DNA of 64,000 nucleotides from assembly GCF_900100495.1 (NCBI RefSeq), contig NZ_FNCT01000018.1, positions 1 through 64,000 of the forward strand, given 5' to 3'. The DNA comes from Pseudomonas benzenivorans (GTDB taxonomy: Bacteria; Pseudomonadota; Gammaproteobacteria; Pseudomonadales; Pseudomonadaceae). Positions 9,495 to 18,401 of this stretch are shown here, piece after piece. The notes beneath the pieces were generated by a model that was not told the DNA's origin, did not search any database, and saw only the letters and a program-made list of their open reading frames with translations. How positions within the stretch are numbered: position 1 is the stretch's first letter; each line of letters begins with the position of its first letter. A program made the position numbers and the translations under genes.

Positions 9495-10398
9495 TTGCGC
9501 CCCACCTACGCCCTGCTTGCCAGCCTGCTGGCTCCCAGCTCTCTTGCCGCAGAATCCCCCGCCCGCCTCGCAGACAGCATCATCAGCGCCAGCCCCGAGC
9601 TGGCCGACGGTCCCGTGCAGGGCTACCGCGCCACCCGCTCGGCCAGCGCCACCAAGACCGACACGCCGATCCGCGAGATTCCCCAGGCGATCAGCGTGGT
9701 GCCTGCTCTAGCAACTGACCCCGCAGGTCGGTCTGTTCGCCAATGCCTCCACCTCGTTCAAACCGAACAACGGCCTGGACCGCAATGGCGGCAGCTTCGA
9801 TCCTGAGGAAGGCGTCGGCTACGAGGCCGGGGTCAAGCTGGATCTGCTGGACGACCGCCTCAGCGCCAGCCTGGCCGCCTTCCACCTGGCCAAGGAAAAC
9901 GTGCTCAGCGCCGACCCGCTCGATCTGGCGCTCCAGATCGCCGCCGGCGAGGCGCGCAGCCGCGGTTTCGACCTGCAGCTAAACGGCCAGCTCAATGACG
10001 CCGTACGGGTGATCGGCGCATTCGCCTGGATCGATGCCGAAGTCACCAAGGGCGACAGCAGTCTGCCGGCCGGCAGCCGCCTGCTCGGCGTGGCCAAGCG
10101 CAGCGGCAGCCTGCTGGCGGTGTACGAATTCCAGGACGGCTGGCTGCGCGGCTCAGATATGGGCGCGGCATACACCTACGTGGGCGACCGCTCCGGCGAA
10201 AGCGGCAGCGACTTCCAGCTGCCGGCCTACCAGACGATCGACCTGCTCGCCCACTACCGGTTCAACGAACGCCTCAAGCTCGGCGCCCAGCTCAACAACC
10301 TGTTCGACGAGAAGTATTACGAACGCTCCTACAGCAGCCTCTGGGTGATGCCCGGCGAACCGCGCAACCTCAGCTTCAACCTCAGCCTCGATCTCTAA
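9495..10398 (+). pseudogene. TonB-dependent receptor remnant with large internal deletion
   Basis: The N-terminal part (TTG start at 9495) has a signal peptide and a GYRATRSASATKTDTPIREIPQAI-type segment ending in SVVP, the standard entry into a receptor plug domain. At about 9700-9715 the sequence jumps to the late barrel (LTPQVGLFANASTSFKPN) in another frame (+1), with TAG at 9709-9711 in that frame. The barrel then runs intact to the stop at 10396-10398, including NNLFDEKYYERSY and a terminal SFNLSLDL. About 300 codons remain of the usual 650-750, so most of the plug and barrel are missing. It cannot encode a working transporter. The last hydrophobic C-terminal strand is preserved, which suggests recent loss. 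Confidence 0.88.
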
Positions 10399-10410
10399 GG
10401 AAATCCCAAG

Positions 10411-11136
10411 ATGAAAGCACTTCCCCTGTTCACCGGCGCGCTGTGCGCCGCCCTGCTGGCTGGCCAGGCCAGCGCCCACGGCCTGTGGACCGAACAGCGC
10501 CGCGGCAATATCGAAACCATCTACGGCCATGGCGCCGAGGACAATGCCTTCAAGGCGGCGAAGATCAGCGGCGCCTGGGCCTATGACGCCGCCGGCAGGA
10601 TGATCCAGGTAACTGTCGAACACCTGGCCGACCATGCCCGCCTGGAGCCGCTGAGCCCGCCGGCCGTGGTCGCCGTGGCGCTGGACAACGGCCCCTGGTC
10701 GCTGACCCCGGACAAGCAGTGGATCAACCAAGGGCGCAGCAAGGTGCCCACGTCGACCCAATCCTTGCACACCTTCAAATACAGCCTGGCGATCTACCAC
10801 GAAGGCGTCAGCCTACCGGCGCTCGATCAGTTGAAGATGGTCATAGTGCCGGAGGCCGACCCGCTCGCAGTCGGCGTGGGCAAGCTGCTGCCGGTGCGCG
10901 TGCTGGTCGACGGCAAGCCTGCCGAGGGCATCGAGCTGATCGGCGACTACCGCAGCGCCCCGCACCAGATCAGCGCCAAGACCGACGCGGCAGGCCGCGC
11001 CCAGGTCATGGTGCGCAACGAAGGGCTGAATATCATCGCGGCCGAAGCCAACCTACCGGTGACCAACGATGCGGATATCGAAACCCGCGGCCTGTTCGCT
11101 TCCCTGACCTTCCTAGGCGAAGCGCACCACGAGTAA
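10411..11136 (+). CDS. DUF4198-family periplasmic protein
   Basis: A 241-residue secreted protein. Residues 1-22 form a signal peptide (MKALPLFTGALCAALLAGQASA) and the mature protein begins HGLWTEQRRG. The body fits DUF4198/NikM-like beta-sandwich proteins often encoded beside metal-uptake genes. A carboxypeptidase-regulatory-like segment (VLVDGKPAEGIEL ... TDAAGRAQVMVRNEGLN) covers about residues 165-215. It starts 12 bp after the broken TonB-dependent receptor and is probably driven by the same Zur-like promoter. A role in zinc acquisition is inferred from context, and its substrate is unknown. Confidence 0.8.
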   Translation: MKALPLFTGALCAALLAGQASAHGLWTEQRRGNIETIYGHGAEDNAFKAAKISGAWAYDAAGRMIQVTVEHLADHARLEPLSPPAVVAVALDNGPWSLTPDKQWINQGRSKVPTSTQSLHTFKYSLAIYHEGVSLPALDQLKMVIVPEADPLAVGVGKLLPVRVLVDGKPAEGIELIGDYRSAPHQISAKTDAAGRAQVMVRNEGLNIIAAEANLPVTNDADIETRGLFASLTFLGEAHHE

Positions 11137-11149
11137 ACAGGCGATGAAA

Positions 11150-11177
11150 AGCCGGCACCGCTTACGCGATGCCGGCT
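11150..11177 (+). terminator. Stem-loop after the DUF4198 gene
   Basis: AGCCGGCA at 11150-11157 pairs with TGCCGGCT at 11170-11177 across a 12-nt loop, 13 bp after the DUF4198 stop. The T-tract that follows is weak (CTTGCG), so termination efficiency is uncertain. Confidence 0.5.
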
Positions 11178-11298
11178 CTTGCGTGGCCGGACGCAATCCG
11201 GGAAATCCTGCATCAATGGGCGAACACCGTGCCGGACCAAGCATGGTTCGGCGGATTGTTCGCTTCGCTACGAACGGCCGGCGCTCCGGTCCGCCCTA
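11178..11298. repeat. Dispersed palindromic repeat reaching into the hisC stop codon
   Basis: The tract between the DUF4198 gene and hisC contains partial inverted repeats, including GCGGATTGTTCGCTTCGCTACGAAC-like sequence (shown only in part) and GTAGGGCGGACCGG read on the minus strand. The TAG stop of hisC (11296-11298) is the start of this GTAGGGCGGA element. A similar GTAGGGCGGA motif starts the repeat between dppB and dppC. Confidence 0.55.
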
Positions 11299-12348
11299 CA
11301 GCCCCTGCAATGCGTCCAGCAGCGCCTGGTTCTGCTCCGGCGCGCCGATGCTGATGCGCAGGAACTGGGCGATCCGTGCCTGCTTGAAGTGGCGCACGAT
11401 CACCCCCTGTTCGCGCAGCTGCGCAGCCAGCTCGGCGGCATCGCGCTGCGGATGGCGGGCGAAGACGAAGTTGGCGGCCGACGGCAGCACCTCGAAGCCC
11501 AACTGCTGCAAACCGGCGACCACCGCCTCTCGGCTGGCGATCACCGCCTGGCAGGTCTTGGCGAAATACTCGCGATCCGCGAAGGCCGCGGCCGCCCCGG
11601 CGATGGCCAGGCGATCCAGCGGGTAGGAGTTGAAGCTGTTCTTGATCCGCTCCAGCGCCTCGATCAGCTCCGGGTGGCCGACCGCCAGGCCGACGCGCAG
11701 CCCTGCCAGGGAGCGCGACTTGGACAGGGTCTGGGTCACCAGCAGGTTGGGGTACTTATCCACCAGCGAGATGGCCGTCTCGCCGCCGAAGTCGACATAG
11801 GCCTCATCCACCAGCACCACGGAGTCCGGGTTGGCCTCGAGCAGCCGCTCGATGGCCGTCAGCGGCAACAGGCAGCCGGTCGGCGCATTGGGGTTGGGGA
11901 AGACGATGCCGCCGTTGGGCCGCGCATAGTCCTCGACGCGGATCTGGAACTGCTCGTCCAGCGCCACCGCCTCGAAGGGGATGCCGTACAGCCCGCAGTA
12001 GACCGGGTAGAAGCTGTAGCTGATGTCCGGGAACAGCAGCGGCCGGCCGTGCTGGAACAGGCCGTGGAAGGCATGCGCCAGCACCTCGTCGGAGCCGTTG
12101 CCGACGAACACCTGGGCCGGCGTCACGCCGTAGTAGTCGGCCACCGCCTGCTTCAGGCGCTCGCCGTTCGGATCCGGGTACAGGCGCAGGTTGTCGCCCA
12201 ACTCGGCCTGCATCGCGGCGATCGCCTTGGGCGAGGGGCCGTAGGGGTTCTCGTTGGTATTCAGCTTGACCAGCTTGGCCAGTTTCGGCTGCTCGCCCGG
12301 CACATAGGGCACCAGGTCCTTGACGAAGGGGCTCCAGAATTTGCTCAT
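11296..12348 (-). CDS. hisC: Histidinol-phosphate aminotransferase
   Basis: A 350-residue class I/II PLP-dependent aminotransferase of histidine synthesis, converting imidazole-acetol phosphate to histidinol phosphate. Characteristic segments are LNTNENPYGPSP near the N-terminus, DEAYVDFGG, and the PLP-lysine segment TLSKSRSLAGLRVG. The start ATG at 12346-12348 overlaps the hisD stop by 4 bp (ATGA), which indicates translational coupling. Longer upstream reading into hisD is rejected. It ends the minus-strand run that begins at mlaF. Confidence 0.96.
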   Translation of the reverse strand: MSKFWSPFVKDLVPYVPGEQPKLAKLVKLNTNENPYGPSPKAIAAMQAELGDNLRLYPDPNGERLKQAVADYYGVTPAQVFVGNGSDEVLAHAFHGLFQHGRPLLFPDISYSFYPVYCGLYGIPFEAVALDEQFQIRVEDYARPNGGIVFPNPNAPTGCLLPLTAIERLLEANPDSVVLVDEAYVDFGGETAISLVDKYPNLLVTQTLSKSRSLAGLRVGLAVGHPELIEALERIKNSFNSYPLDRLAIAGAAAAFADREYFAKTCQAVIASREAVVAGLQQLGFEVLPSAANFVFARHPQRDAAELAAQLREQGVIVRHFKQARIAQFLRISIGAPEQNQALLDALQGL

Positions 12349-13664
12349 TGCCCTTCCCCCTTGATGCGGTATTCGGCGCTGCGCGCGTGGGCGCTCAGCG
12401 ACTCGCCGCGGGCCAGCACCGAGGCGGTCTTGCCCAGCTCGGAGGCGCCCTCGGCCGAGCAATGGATGATCGACGAGCGCTTCTGGAAGTCGTACACCCC
12501 CAGCGGCGAGGAGAAGCGTGCGGTGCCGGAGGTCGGCAGCACGTGGTTGGGCCCGGCGCAGTAATCGCCCAGCGCCTCGGCGGTGTAGCGGCCCATGAAG
12601 ATCGCCCCGGCGTGGCGGATCTGCGCCAGGTACTGGTCGGGATCGGCCACCGACAGCTCCAGGTGTTCCGGCGCGATGCGGTTGGCCACCTCGATGGCCT
12701 GGGCCATGTCGGCGACCTGGATCAGCGCACCGCGGGCCTCGAGGGAGGTGCGGATGATCTCGGCGCGTTCCATGCTCGGCAGCAGGCGGGTGATGCTCTC
12801 GGCGACCTTGTCGAGGAAGGCGGCATCCGGGCTGACTAGGATCGACTGGGCGTCCTCGTCATGCTCAGCCTGGGAGAACAGGTCCATGGCGATCCAGTCC
12901 GGGTCGGTCGCACCGTCGCAGACCACGAGGATCTCCGAGGGCCCGGCGATCATGTCGATGCCGACCTTGCCGAACACATGGCGCTTGGCGGTGGCCACGT
13001 AGATGTTGCCGGGGCCGACGATCTTGTCCACCGGCGGCACGCTCTCCGTGCCATAGGCCAGCGCGGCCACGGCCTGGGCGCCACCGATGGTGAACACCCG
13101 GTCGACGCCGGCGATGCAGGCGGCGGCCAGGACGATCTCGTTGATCTCGCCGCGCGGGGTCGGCACCACCATCACCACTTCCGGCACGCCGGCGACCTTG
13201 GCCGGGATGGCGTTCATCAGCACCGACGACGGATAGGAGGCCTTGCCGCCCGGCACGTACAGGCCGGCGCGATCGAGCGGGGTGACCTGCTGGCCGAGCA
13301 CCGTGCCGTCGGCCTCGGTGTAGGTCCAGGAGTCCTGCTTCTGCCGCTCGTGGTACAGCCGCACGCGCTCGGCGGCCTTCTCCAGCGCCTCGCGCTGGGC
13401 CGCGGTGATGCGGCTCAGGGCCAGCTCCAGGCGCGCGCGGGGCAGAATCAGCTCGGCCATGCCGGCGACCTGCAGGCCATCGAAACGCTGGGTGAATTCG
13501 ACCAGGGCAGCATCGCCACGCTCGCGCACGGCCTGGATGATGTCCAGCACGCGCTGGTTGACCGCGTCGTCCGACACGCTTTCCCAGCTCAGCAGATGAT
13601 CCAGATGACGGGCGAAATCCTGATCGGCGGCGTTGAGTCGGCGGATGGCGATAGGAGCAGTCAT
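12345..13664 (-). CDS. hisD: Histidinol dehydrogenase
   Basis: A 439-residue zinc- and NAD-dependent enzyme that oxidises histidinol to histidine in two steps. Typical HisD segments are GLYVPGGKASYPSSVLMNAIPAK (in part), VDKIVGPGNIYVATAK, GPSEILVV, and DLFSQAEHDEDAQ with Zn/active-site residues. The C-terminal GPNHVLPTSGTARF is complete. It is separated from hisG by 124 bp, which holds no clear gene, and overlaps hisC by 4 bp. Confidence 0.97.
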   Translation of the reverse strand: MTAPIAIRRLNAADQDFARHLDHLLSWESVSDDAVNQRVLDIIQAVRERGDAALVEFTQRFDGLQVAGMAELILPRARLELALSRITAAQREALEKAAERVRLYHERQKQDSWTYTEADGTVLGQQVTPLDRAGLYVPGGKASYPSSVLMNAIPAKVAGVPEVVMVVPTPRGEINEIVLAAACIAGVDRVFTIGGAQAVAALAYGTESVPPVDKIVGPGNIYVATAKRHVFGKVGIDMIAGPSEILVVCDGATDPDWIAMDLFSQAEHDEDAQSILVSPDAAFLDKVAESITRLLPSMERAEIIRTSLEARGALIQVADMAQAIEVANRIAPEHLELSVADPDQYLAQIRHAGAIFMGRYTAEALGDYCAGPNHVLPTSGTARFSSPLGVYDFQKRSSIIHCSAEGASELGKTASVLARGESLSAHARSAEYRIKGEGQ

Positions 13665-13788
13665 GGCTAAGCCTCGTGTGATGGCGAATTTCAGGCGCCG
13701 CTAGAGTAGCAAGCCCACCGCGCGGGCACCTGAGAATTCTGGCTATGACACGGCTAGGCGCGTGCGGCGTGCTGCCGCACCGAGGAGA

Positions 13789-14424
13789 TCAGCTGGGGTG
13801 TCGCGACTCGACCGCTTCGCGCAAGGTATCGATCAGCGCCTGGATGCGGGCGTGCTGCATCTTCATCGAGGCCTTGTTGACGATCAGCCGCGAACTGATG
13901 GTGGCGATCAGCTCCTGGGCTTCCAGACCGTTGGCGCGCAGGGTGTTGCCGGTATCGACCACGTCGATGATCTTGTCGGCGAGGCCGACTAGCGGCGCCA
14001 GCTCCATCGAGCCGTACAGCTTGATCACCTCGACCTGACGGCCCTGCTCGGCGTAGTAACGCTTGGCCACGTTGACGAATTTGGTGGCCACCCGCAGCCG
14101 GCCTTTCGGCTCGGGCGCACCGACCGCACCGGCGGTCATCAGCTTGCATTTGGCGATGCGCAGGTCCAGCGGCTCGTACAAGCCCTGGCCGCCGTACTCC
14201 ATCAGCACATCCTTGCCGGCCACGCCAAGGTCGGCCGCGCCATGCTCGACATAGGTCGGCACGTCGGTGGCGCGGACGATCAGCAGGCGCACATCCTCCT
14301 GGGTAGTGGGGATGATCAGTTTGCGGCTCTTATCCGGATTCTCGGTCGGCACGATGCCGGCCTCGGCCAGCAGCGGCAGGGTGTCGTCGAGAATGCGGCC
14401 TTTGGACAGCGCGATGGTGAGCAT
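13789..14424 (-). CDS. hisG: ATP phosphoribosyltransferase, short form
   Basis: A 211-residue HisG catalysing the first step of histidine synthesis, ATP plus PRPP. It is the short form lacking the C-terminal ACT-like regulatory domain, so it should need a HisZ partner, which is not in this window. Conserved segments are MLTIALSKGRI at the start, GAADLGVAGKDVL, and DVVDTGNTLRANGL, the PRPP-binding loop. It lies 93 bp downstream of murA, and the spacer is filled by a palindromic repeat. Confidence 0.96.
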   Translation of the reverse strand: MLTIALSKGRILDDTLPLLAEAGIVPTENPDKSRKLIIPTTQEDVRLLIVRATDVPTYVEHGAADLGVAGKDVLMEYGGQGLYEPLDLRIAKCKLMTAGAVGAPEPKGRLRVATKFVNVAKRYYAEQGRQVEVIKLYGSMELAPLVGLADKIIDVVDTGNTLRANGLEAQELIATISSRLIVNKASMKMQHARIQALIDTLREAVESRHPS

Positions 14425-14446
14425 TGAGAAATCCTTCAGAACTTGC

Positions 14447-14520
14447 GTAGGTTGGCGCTGAGCGAAGCGAAGCCCAACAAGAGCCGCAAAGCGGCTCCCG
14501 CCGCCCAGGCGGCGAACCTA
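14447..14520. repeat. GTAGGTTGG-type palindromic repeat between hisG and murA
   Basis: The element begins GTAGGTTGGCGCTGAGCGAA, continues with GCCCAACA and a GAGCCGC-aaa-GCGGCTC hairpin, and ends AACCTA. Related copies flank darP/tldD at 28694-28822. The murA stop TAG (complement of CTA at 14518-14520) belongs to the terminal AACCTA of the element. Confidence 0.7.
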
Positions 14521-15783
14521 ACCCGGCACGCGGCGAATCTTGGCACCCAGCAGCTGCAGTTTTTCCTCGATGCACTCGTAACCACGGTCGATGTGGTAGA
14601 TGCGGTCGATCAGCGTGTCGCCCTCGGCAACCAGGGCGGCGATGACCAGGCTGGCCGAGGCGCGCAGGTCGGTGGCCATCACCGGCGCGCCCTTGAGCTT
14701 CTCGGTGCCGGTGACGATGGCGGTATTGCCCTCGACCAGGATCTGCGCCCCCATGCGGCTCATTTCATAGACGTGCATGAAACGGTTTTCGAAGACCGTT
14801 TCGATGACGGTGCCAGTGCCTTCGGCAATCGCATTGAGGGCGATGAACTGCGCCTGCATATCGGTGGGGAACGCCGGGTAGGGCGCGGTGCGCAGGTTGA
14901 CGGCTTTCGGCCGCTTGCCTTTCATGTCCAGCTCGATCCAGTCGGCGCCGCTGGTGATTTCCGCACCGGCTTCCAGCAGCTTGGACAGCACCGCCTCCAG
15001 GGTGGTCGGGTCGGCGTCCTTCAGCTTGACCCGGCCGCCGGTGGCAGCCGCGGCCACCAGGTAGGTGCCGGTCTCGATGCGGTCGGGCATCACGCTGAAG
15101 CGCGCGCCACCGAGGCGCTCGACGCCGTCGATGGTGATGGTGTCGGTGCCAGCGCCCTGAATCTTCGCGCCCATGGCGATCAGGCAGTTGGCCAGGTCGA
15201 CCACTTCCGGCTCGCGGGCGGCGTTTTCCAGCACGCTGCGGCCCTTGGCCAGGGTGGCGGCCATCATGATGTTCTCGGTACCGGTCACGCTGACCGTGTC
15301 GAAGAAGAAATGCGCGCCACGCAGGCCGCCTTCCGGGGCCTTGGCCTTGATGTAGCCGCCTTCCACGTCGATGATCGCGCCCATGGCCTCGAGGCCGCGG
15401 ATGTGCAGGTCGACCGGCCGCGAACCGATGGCGCAGCCGCCAGGCAACGCGACTTCGGCCTCACCGAAACGCGCGACCATCGGCCCCAGCACCAGGATTG
15501 AGGCGCGCATGGTTTTCACCAATTCATAGGGCGCGACCAGGGTCTTGATCGCCCGTGCGTCGACTTCCACGCTGAGCTTCTCGTCGATCACCGGCTCGAT
15601 GCCCATGCGCCCGAACAGCTCGATCATCGTGGTGATGTCGTGCAGGTGCGGCAGGTTGCAGATGGTGACGGGGGCATCGCCGAGCAGGGTCGCGGCGAGA
15701 ATCGGCAGGGCCGAGTTCTTCGCGCCGGAGATGCGAATTTCGCCGTCGAGGCGCACGCCACCGGTAATTATCAGTTTGTCCAT
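14518..15783 (-). CDS. murA: UDP-N-acetylglucosamine 1-carboxyvinyltransferase
   Basis: A 421-residue cytoplasmic enzyme for the first committed step of peptidoglycan synthesis, transferring enolpyruvate from PEP to UDP-GlcNAc. The active-site loop PGGCAIGSRPVDLH keeps the catalytic Cys that is targeted by fosfomycin. The N-terminal GAKNSALPIL is typical. The start at 15783 (MDKLIITGGVRL) fits the family, with GAGAG just upstream, so the extension to 15831 is rejected. It lies 22 bp downstream of ibaG. Confidence 0.97.
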   Translation of the reverse strand: MDKLIITGGVRLDGEIRISGAKNSALPILAATLLGDAPVTICNLPHLHDITTMIELFGRMGIEPVIDEKLSVEVDARAIKTLVAPYELVKTMRASILVLGPMVARFGEAEVALPGGCAIGSRPVDLHIRGLEAMGAIIDVEGGYIKAKAPEGGLRGAHFFFDTVSVTGTENIMMAATLAKGRSVLENAAREPEVVDLANCLIAMGAKIQGAGTDTITIDGVERLGGARFSVMPDRIETGTYLVAAAATGGRVKLKDADPTTLEAVLSKLLEAGAEITSGADWIELDMKGKRPKAVNLRTAPYPAFPTDMQAQFIALNAIAEGTGTVIETVFENRFMHVYEMSRMGAQILVEGNTAIVTGTEKLKGAPVMATDLRASASLVIAALVAEGDTLIDRIYHIDRGYECIEEKLQLLGAKIRRVPG

Positions 15784-15805
15784 AATTCTCTCGTCGCCCG
15801 AAGGC

Positions 15806-16045
15806 TTAGGAACGCGCGGCCCAATCGGCACGGCTGAAGAATTTCATGCTCACTGCGTGGATGCTGCCATCGGCGATCCAGGGGTTCAGGTGAGCGTAGA
15901 TCTGCTGCTGACGCTTGACCGGGCTCAGGCCAGCCAACTCGTCGCTAATCAGATTCAGTTGGAAGTTACAGCCTTCGCCTTCCACTTCCACCTGGGTGTT
16001 CGGCAGTTTAGCCTCCAGGAGACTCTTCACTTCTAAGGCCTGCAT
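15806..16045 (-). CDS. ibaG: BolA-family protein IbaG
   Basis: A 79-residue BolA-like protein starting MQALEVKSLLEAKLPN. The family binds glutaredoxin and Fe-S clusters, and IbaG has been linked to acid stress and envelope maintenance. The conserved C-terminal SIHAVSMKF contains the BolA histidine. Placement between the mla genes and murA is conserved widely in proteobacteria. An in-frame extension to 16066 is possible but does not match the family start. The 135-bp gap to mlaB shows no clear gene. Confidence 0.9.
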   Translation of the reverse strand: MQALEVKSLLEAKLPNTQVEVEGEGCNFQLNLISDELAGLSPVKRQQQIYAHLNPWIADGSIHAVSMKFFSRADWAARS

Positions 16046-16180
16046 GCTCAACCTCGATCGACGCATTCATTAAGGGCAGCTGAGCCGAGGCTCGCGGGTC
16101 GAGCATCATACAAAAAAGCCCTGCGCCTGCGAACCCCGCGTGGCGTCGCGCCGACCGGAGCCCTGTCCGCCGGGCGCGGC

Positions 16181-16489
16181 TCAAGCCTCCAGCGGCAACA
16201 CCTCAAGCAGCCCGGAAACGCTGGCGATATCCCGCATATCCTGCGGCAACCCCCGCACGCTCAGGCTTTTACCCGCAGCCGCGGCGTCGCGCATGAACGC
16301 CAGCAACAGTGCCAGGCCCACGCTGCTGGATTTCTCCACGGCCGTGCAATCGATCACACAGCTATCCGCCCGACTGGCGGCAATCAGACGCCCACCCTGC
16401 TCGCGCAGGGTCGGGCCGCTGAGGTAGTCGAGCACGCCGGCGAGCTGGAAGGTGCCGGACGCCTGTTCGGCGATACTGCCCTGGCTCAC
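16181..16489 (-). CDS. mlaB: Phospholipid transport protein MlaB (STAS domain)
   Basis: A 102-residue STAS-domain protein, the cytoplasmic accessory subunit of the MlaFEDB ABC complex, which moves phospholipids between the outer-membrane lipoprotein MlaA, MlaC and the inner membrane. The STAS core CVIDCTAVEKSSSVGLALLLAF (in part) includes the conserved Ser-rich loop. The start overlaps the mlaC stop by 4 bp. It is the last gene of mlaFEDCB. Confidence 0.93.
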   Translation of the reverse strand: MSQGSIAEQASGTFQLAGVLDYLSGPTLREQGGRLIAASRADSCVIDCTAVEKSSSVGLALLLAFMRDAAAAGKSLSVRGLPQDMRDIASVSGLLEVLPLEA

Positions 16490-17118
16490 GACTCACCCTT
16501 GGCCTGGCGAGCCTTGGCCACGGTATCGGCCCAGGTGTCGATGACCTTGTCCAGGTCATTGCCGTTGTCCTGCATGGACTGGGCGAACTGATCGCGGAAC
16601 AGCTTGCCGACGTTGATGCCGTTGATGATCAGGTTGCGCATCTTCCAGCCGCCGCCCTGGCTGACCATGGTGTAGGACAGCGGATAAACCGTGCCGTTAC
16701 TGCCCTCGATCTCCATGTTCACCGCCGTGCGCTGCGGATCCTGCTTGCCGCTGGGCGGCAGCACGCGGATATCCTGATTGTTGTATTCGAGCAGGGCATT
16801 GCCATAGAACTGCATCAGGCTGCGCTTGAAGCTTTCCTGAAAACGGTTCATTTGCTCCGGCGAGGCCTGGCGCGAGTAGCGCACCGTCATCACCCCGCGG
16901 GAAATGCCATCGACATCCACCACCGGACCGAGAATCTCGTTGAGCGAATCGTAGAATGCCGACGGATCGTTGCGGTATTGCTCCTTGTTGGCCTTCAAAT
17001 CCGCGAGCAGGGTGTCGGTGGTCTTCTGCACCACCTCATGGGCGGTGAGCGAGGCGGCCGCCACCAGCGGCAGGACAGCCAGCAGCAGGAGCAGACTGTT
17101 GCGCAACATCTTGATCAT
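16486..17118 (-). CDS. mlaC: Periplasmic phospholipid carrier MlaC (Ttg2D)
   Basis: A 210-residue MlaC/Ttg2 family protein. A signal peptide (about residues 1-21, LLLLLAVLPLVAAA core) is followed by the lipid-binding fold, which shuttles phospholipid across the periplasm. The segment NQDIRVLPP and the C-terminal NGINVGKLFRDQFAQSM are typical. It lies 15 bp after mlaD. In Pseudomonas putida the operon was first named ttg2 for toluene tolerance. Confidence 0.94.
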   Translation of the reverse strand: MIKMLRNSLLLLLAVLPLVAAASLTAHEVVQKTTDTLLADLKANKEQYRNDPSAFYDSLNEILGPVVDVDGISRGVMTVRYSRQASPEQMNRFQESFKRSLMQFYGNALLEYNNQDIRVLPPSGKQDPQRTAVNMEIEGSNGTVYPLSYTMVSQGGGWKMRNLIINGINVGKLFRDQFAQSMQDNGNDLDKVIDTWADTVAKARQAKGES

Positions 17119-17133
17119 CGTGGGAATCCCTCG

Positions 17134-17604
17134 TTAGTTGGCTTGGTCTTTGTTGACCGAATTGAGCAGGAATTTACCGATCAGGTCTTCCAGCACCAGC
17201 GACGACTGGGTGTCGCGGATGGTGCTGCCCTCGGTCAGCACCTCCTCTTCACCGCCGACGCTGATGCCGACGTACTTCTCGCCGAGCAAGCCGGCGGTGA
17301 GGATCGACGCGGTCGAATCCAGCGGCAGGTTGTCCACGGCGTTGTCCAGCGCCATGGTGACGCGGCCGGTATAGGTGTCGCGATCCAGGTCGATCGCCGT
17401 GACTTTACCGATGGTCACGCCCGCCATGGTCACCTTCGCCCGTACGGTTAGACCGGCGATATTGTCAAAGTGCGCATAGACCCTGTAGGCATCGTTCCCG
17501 CTGCCCAAGGTCAGCCCGCTGACGCGCAGGGCCAGCAGCAGCAAGGCCAATAACCCGGCCAACAAGAACAGGCCGACACCAATTTCCAGTGTGCGGTTTT
17601 GCAT
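17134..17604 (-). CDS. mlaD: MCE-domain protein MlaD
   Basis: A 156-residue inner-membrane anchored MCE protein that forms the hexameric ring on the MlaFE transporter. One N-terminal transmembrane helix (about residues 8-27) is followed by the MCE domain with FDNIAGLTVRAKVTMAGVTIG and LLGEKYVGISVGG. The start overlaps the mlaE stop (TGATG). The length is slightly short of the E. coli protein (183) but usual for pseudomonads. Confidence 0.95.
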   Translation of the reverse strand: MQNRTLEIGVGLFLLAGLLALLLLALRVSGLTLGSGNDAYRVYAHFDNIAGLTVRAKVTMAGVTIGKVTAIDLDRDTYTGRVTMALDNAVDNLPLDSTASILTAGLLGEKYVGISVGGEEEVLTEGSTIRDTQSSLVLEDLIGKFLLNSVNKDQAN

Positions 17605-18401
17605 CAGAAGTCTCCAAACATCAAAGCGGTCAGAATAAAGTCCAGCCCCAGCACGGCCAGCGAGGCGTAAACCACTGTTTTTGTCGTGGCGCGACTGATG
17701 CCTTCCGAGGTCGGCTCGCAGTCATAGCCTTGGAATACTGCGATCCAGGTGACGACGAAGCCGAACACCACGCTCTTGATCACCCCGTTGAGCACGTCTT
17801 CGCGAAACGCGACGCTGTTCTGCATGTTGGCCCAGAACGACCCCTCGTAGACCCCCAGCCAGTCGACCGCGACCATCGCCCCGCCCCAGATGCCGACCAC
17901 GCTGAAGATCATCGCCAGCAGCGGCATCGAGATGAAGCCGGCCCAGAATCGCGGCGCCACTATGTACTTGAGCGGGTCGACGCCGATCATCTCCAGGCTG
18001 GACAGCTGCTCGGTGGACTTCATGTTGCCGATTTCCGCGGTCAGTGCCGAGCCGGCGCGTCCGGCGAACAGCAGCGCGGTGACCACCGGCCCCAGCTCGC
18101 GCAGCAGGGTCAGCGCGACCATCTGCCCGACCGCCTGCTCCGAGCCGTAATCGGAGAGGATGTTGAAGCCCTGCAGCGACAGCACCATGCCGATGAAGAT
18201 GCCAGACACCACGATGATCGCCAGGGACATGACGCCGACCGCATACAGCTGCTTGATCAGCAGCTGCAACGGCTTGCCCGCCCCACCCCGCCCGAGCAGC
18301 GCGTGCAGCAGGAATACGCTCGAGCGTCCGAGCGTGGCGACCACATCGATACCGGCACGGCCGAACAGGCGAATCCGCTCGAGCGTGGATGTCTTGCGCA
18401 T
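17604..18401 (-). CDS. mlaE: Phospholipid ABC transporter permease MlaE
   Basis: A 265-residue permease of the MlaFEDB complex with an amphipathic N-terminal interface helix and about five membrane segments. The conserved FAGRAGSALTAEIGNMK loop, the hallmark of MlaE/TGD1 permeases, lies near residues 112-128. The start ATG at 18399-18401 overlaps the mlaF stop. The open frame continues upstream inside mlaF but carries no permease sequence, so this start is preferred. Confidence 0.95.
   Translation of the reverse strand: MRKTSTLERIRLFGRAGIDVVATLGRSSVFLLHALLGRGGAGKPLQLLIKQLYAVGVMSLAIIVVSGIFIGMVLSLQGFNILSDYGSEQAVGQMVALTLLRELGPVVTALLFAGRAGSALTAEIGNMKSTEQLSSLEMIGVDPLKYIVAPRFWAGFISMPLLAMIFSVVGIWGGAMVAVDWLGVYEGSFWANMQNSVAFREDVLNGVIKSVVFGFVVTWIAVFQGYDCEPTSEGISRATTKTVVYASLAVLGLDFILTALMFGDF

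Noticed and set aside
9443..9718. 91-codon frame overlapping the Zur-like site and receptor remnant
   Set aside because: Runs through the operator and in a different frame from the clear signal peptide; Arg/Pro/Gln-rich shadow.
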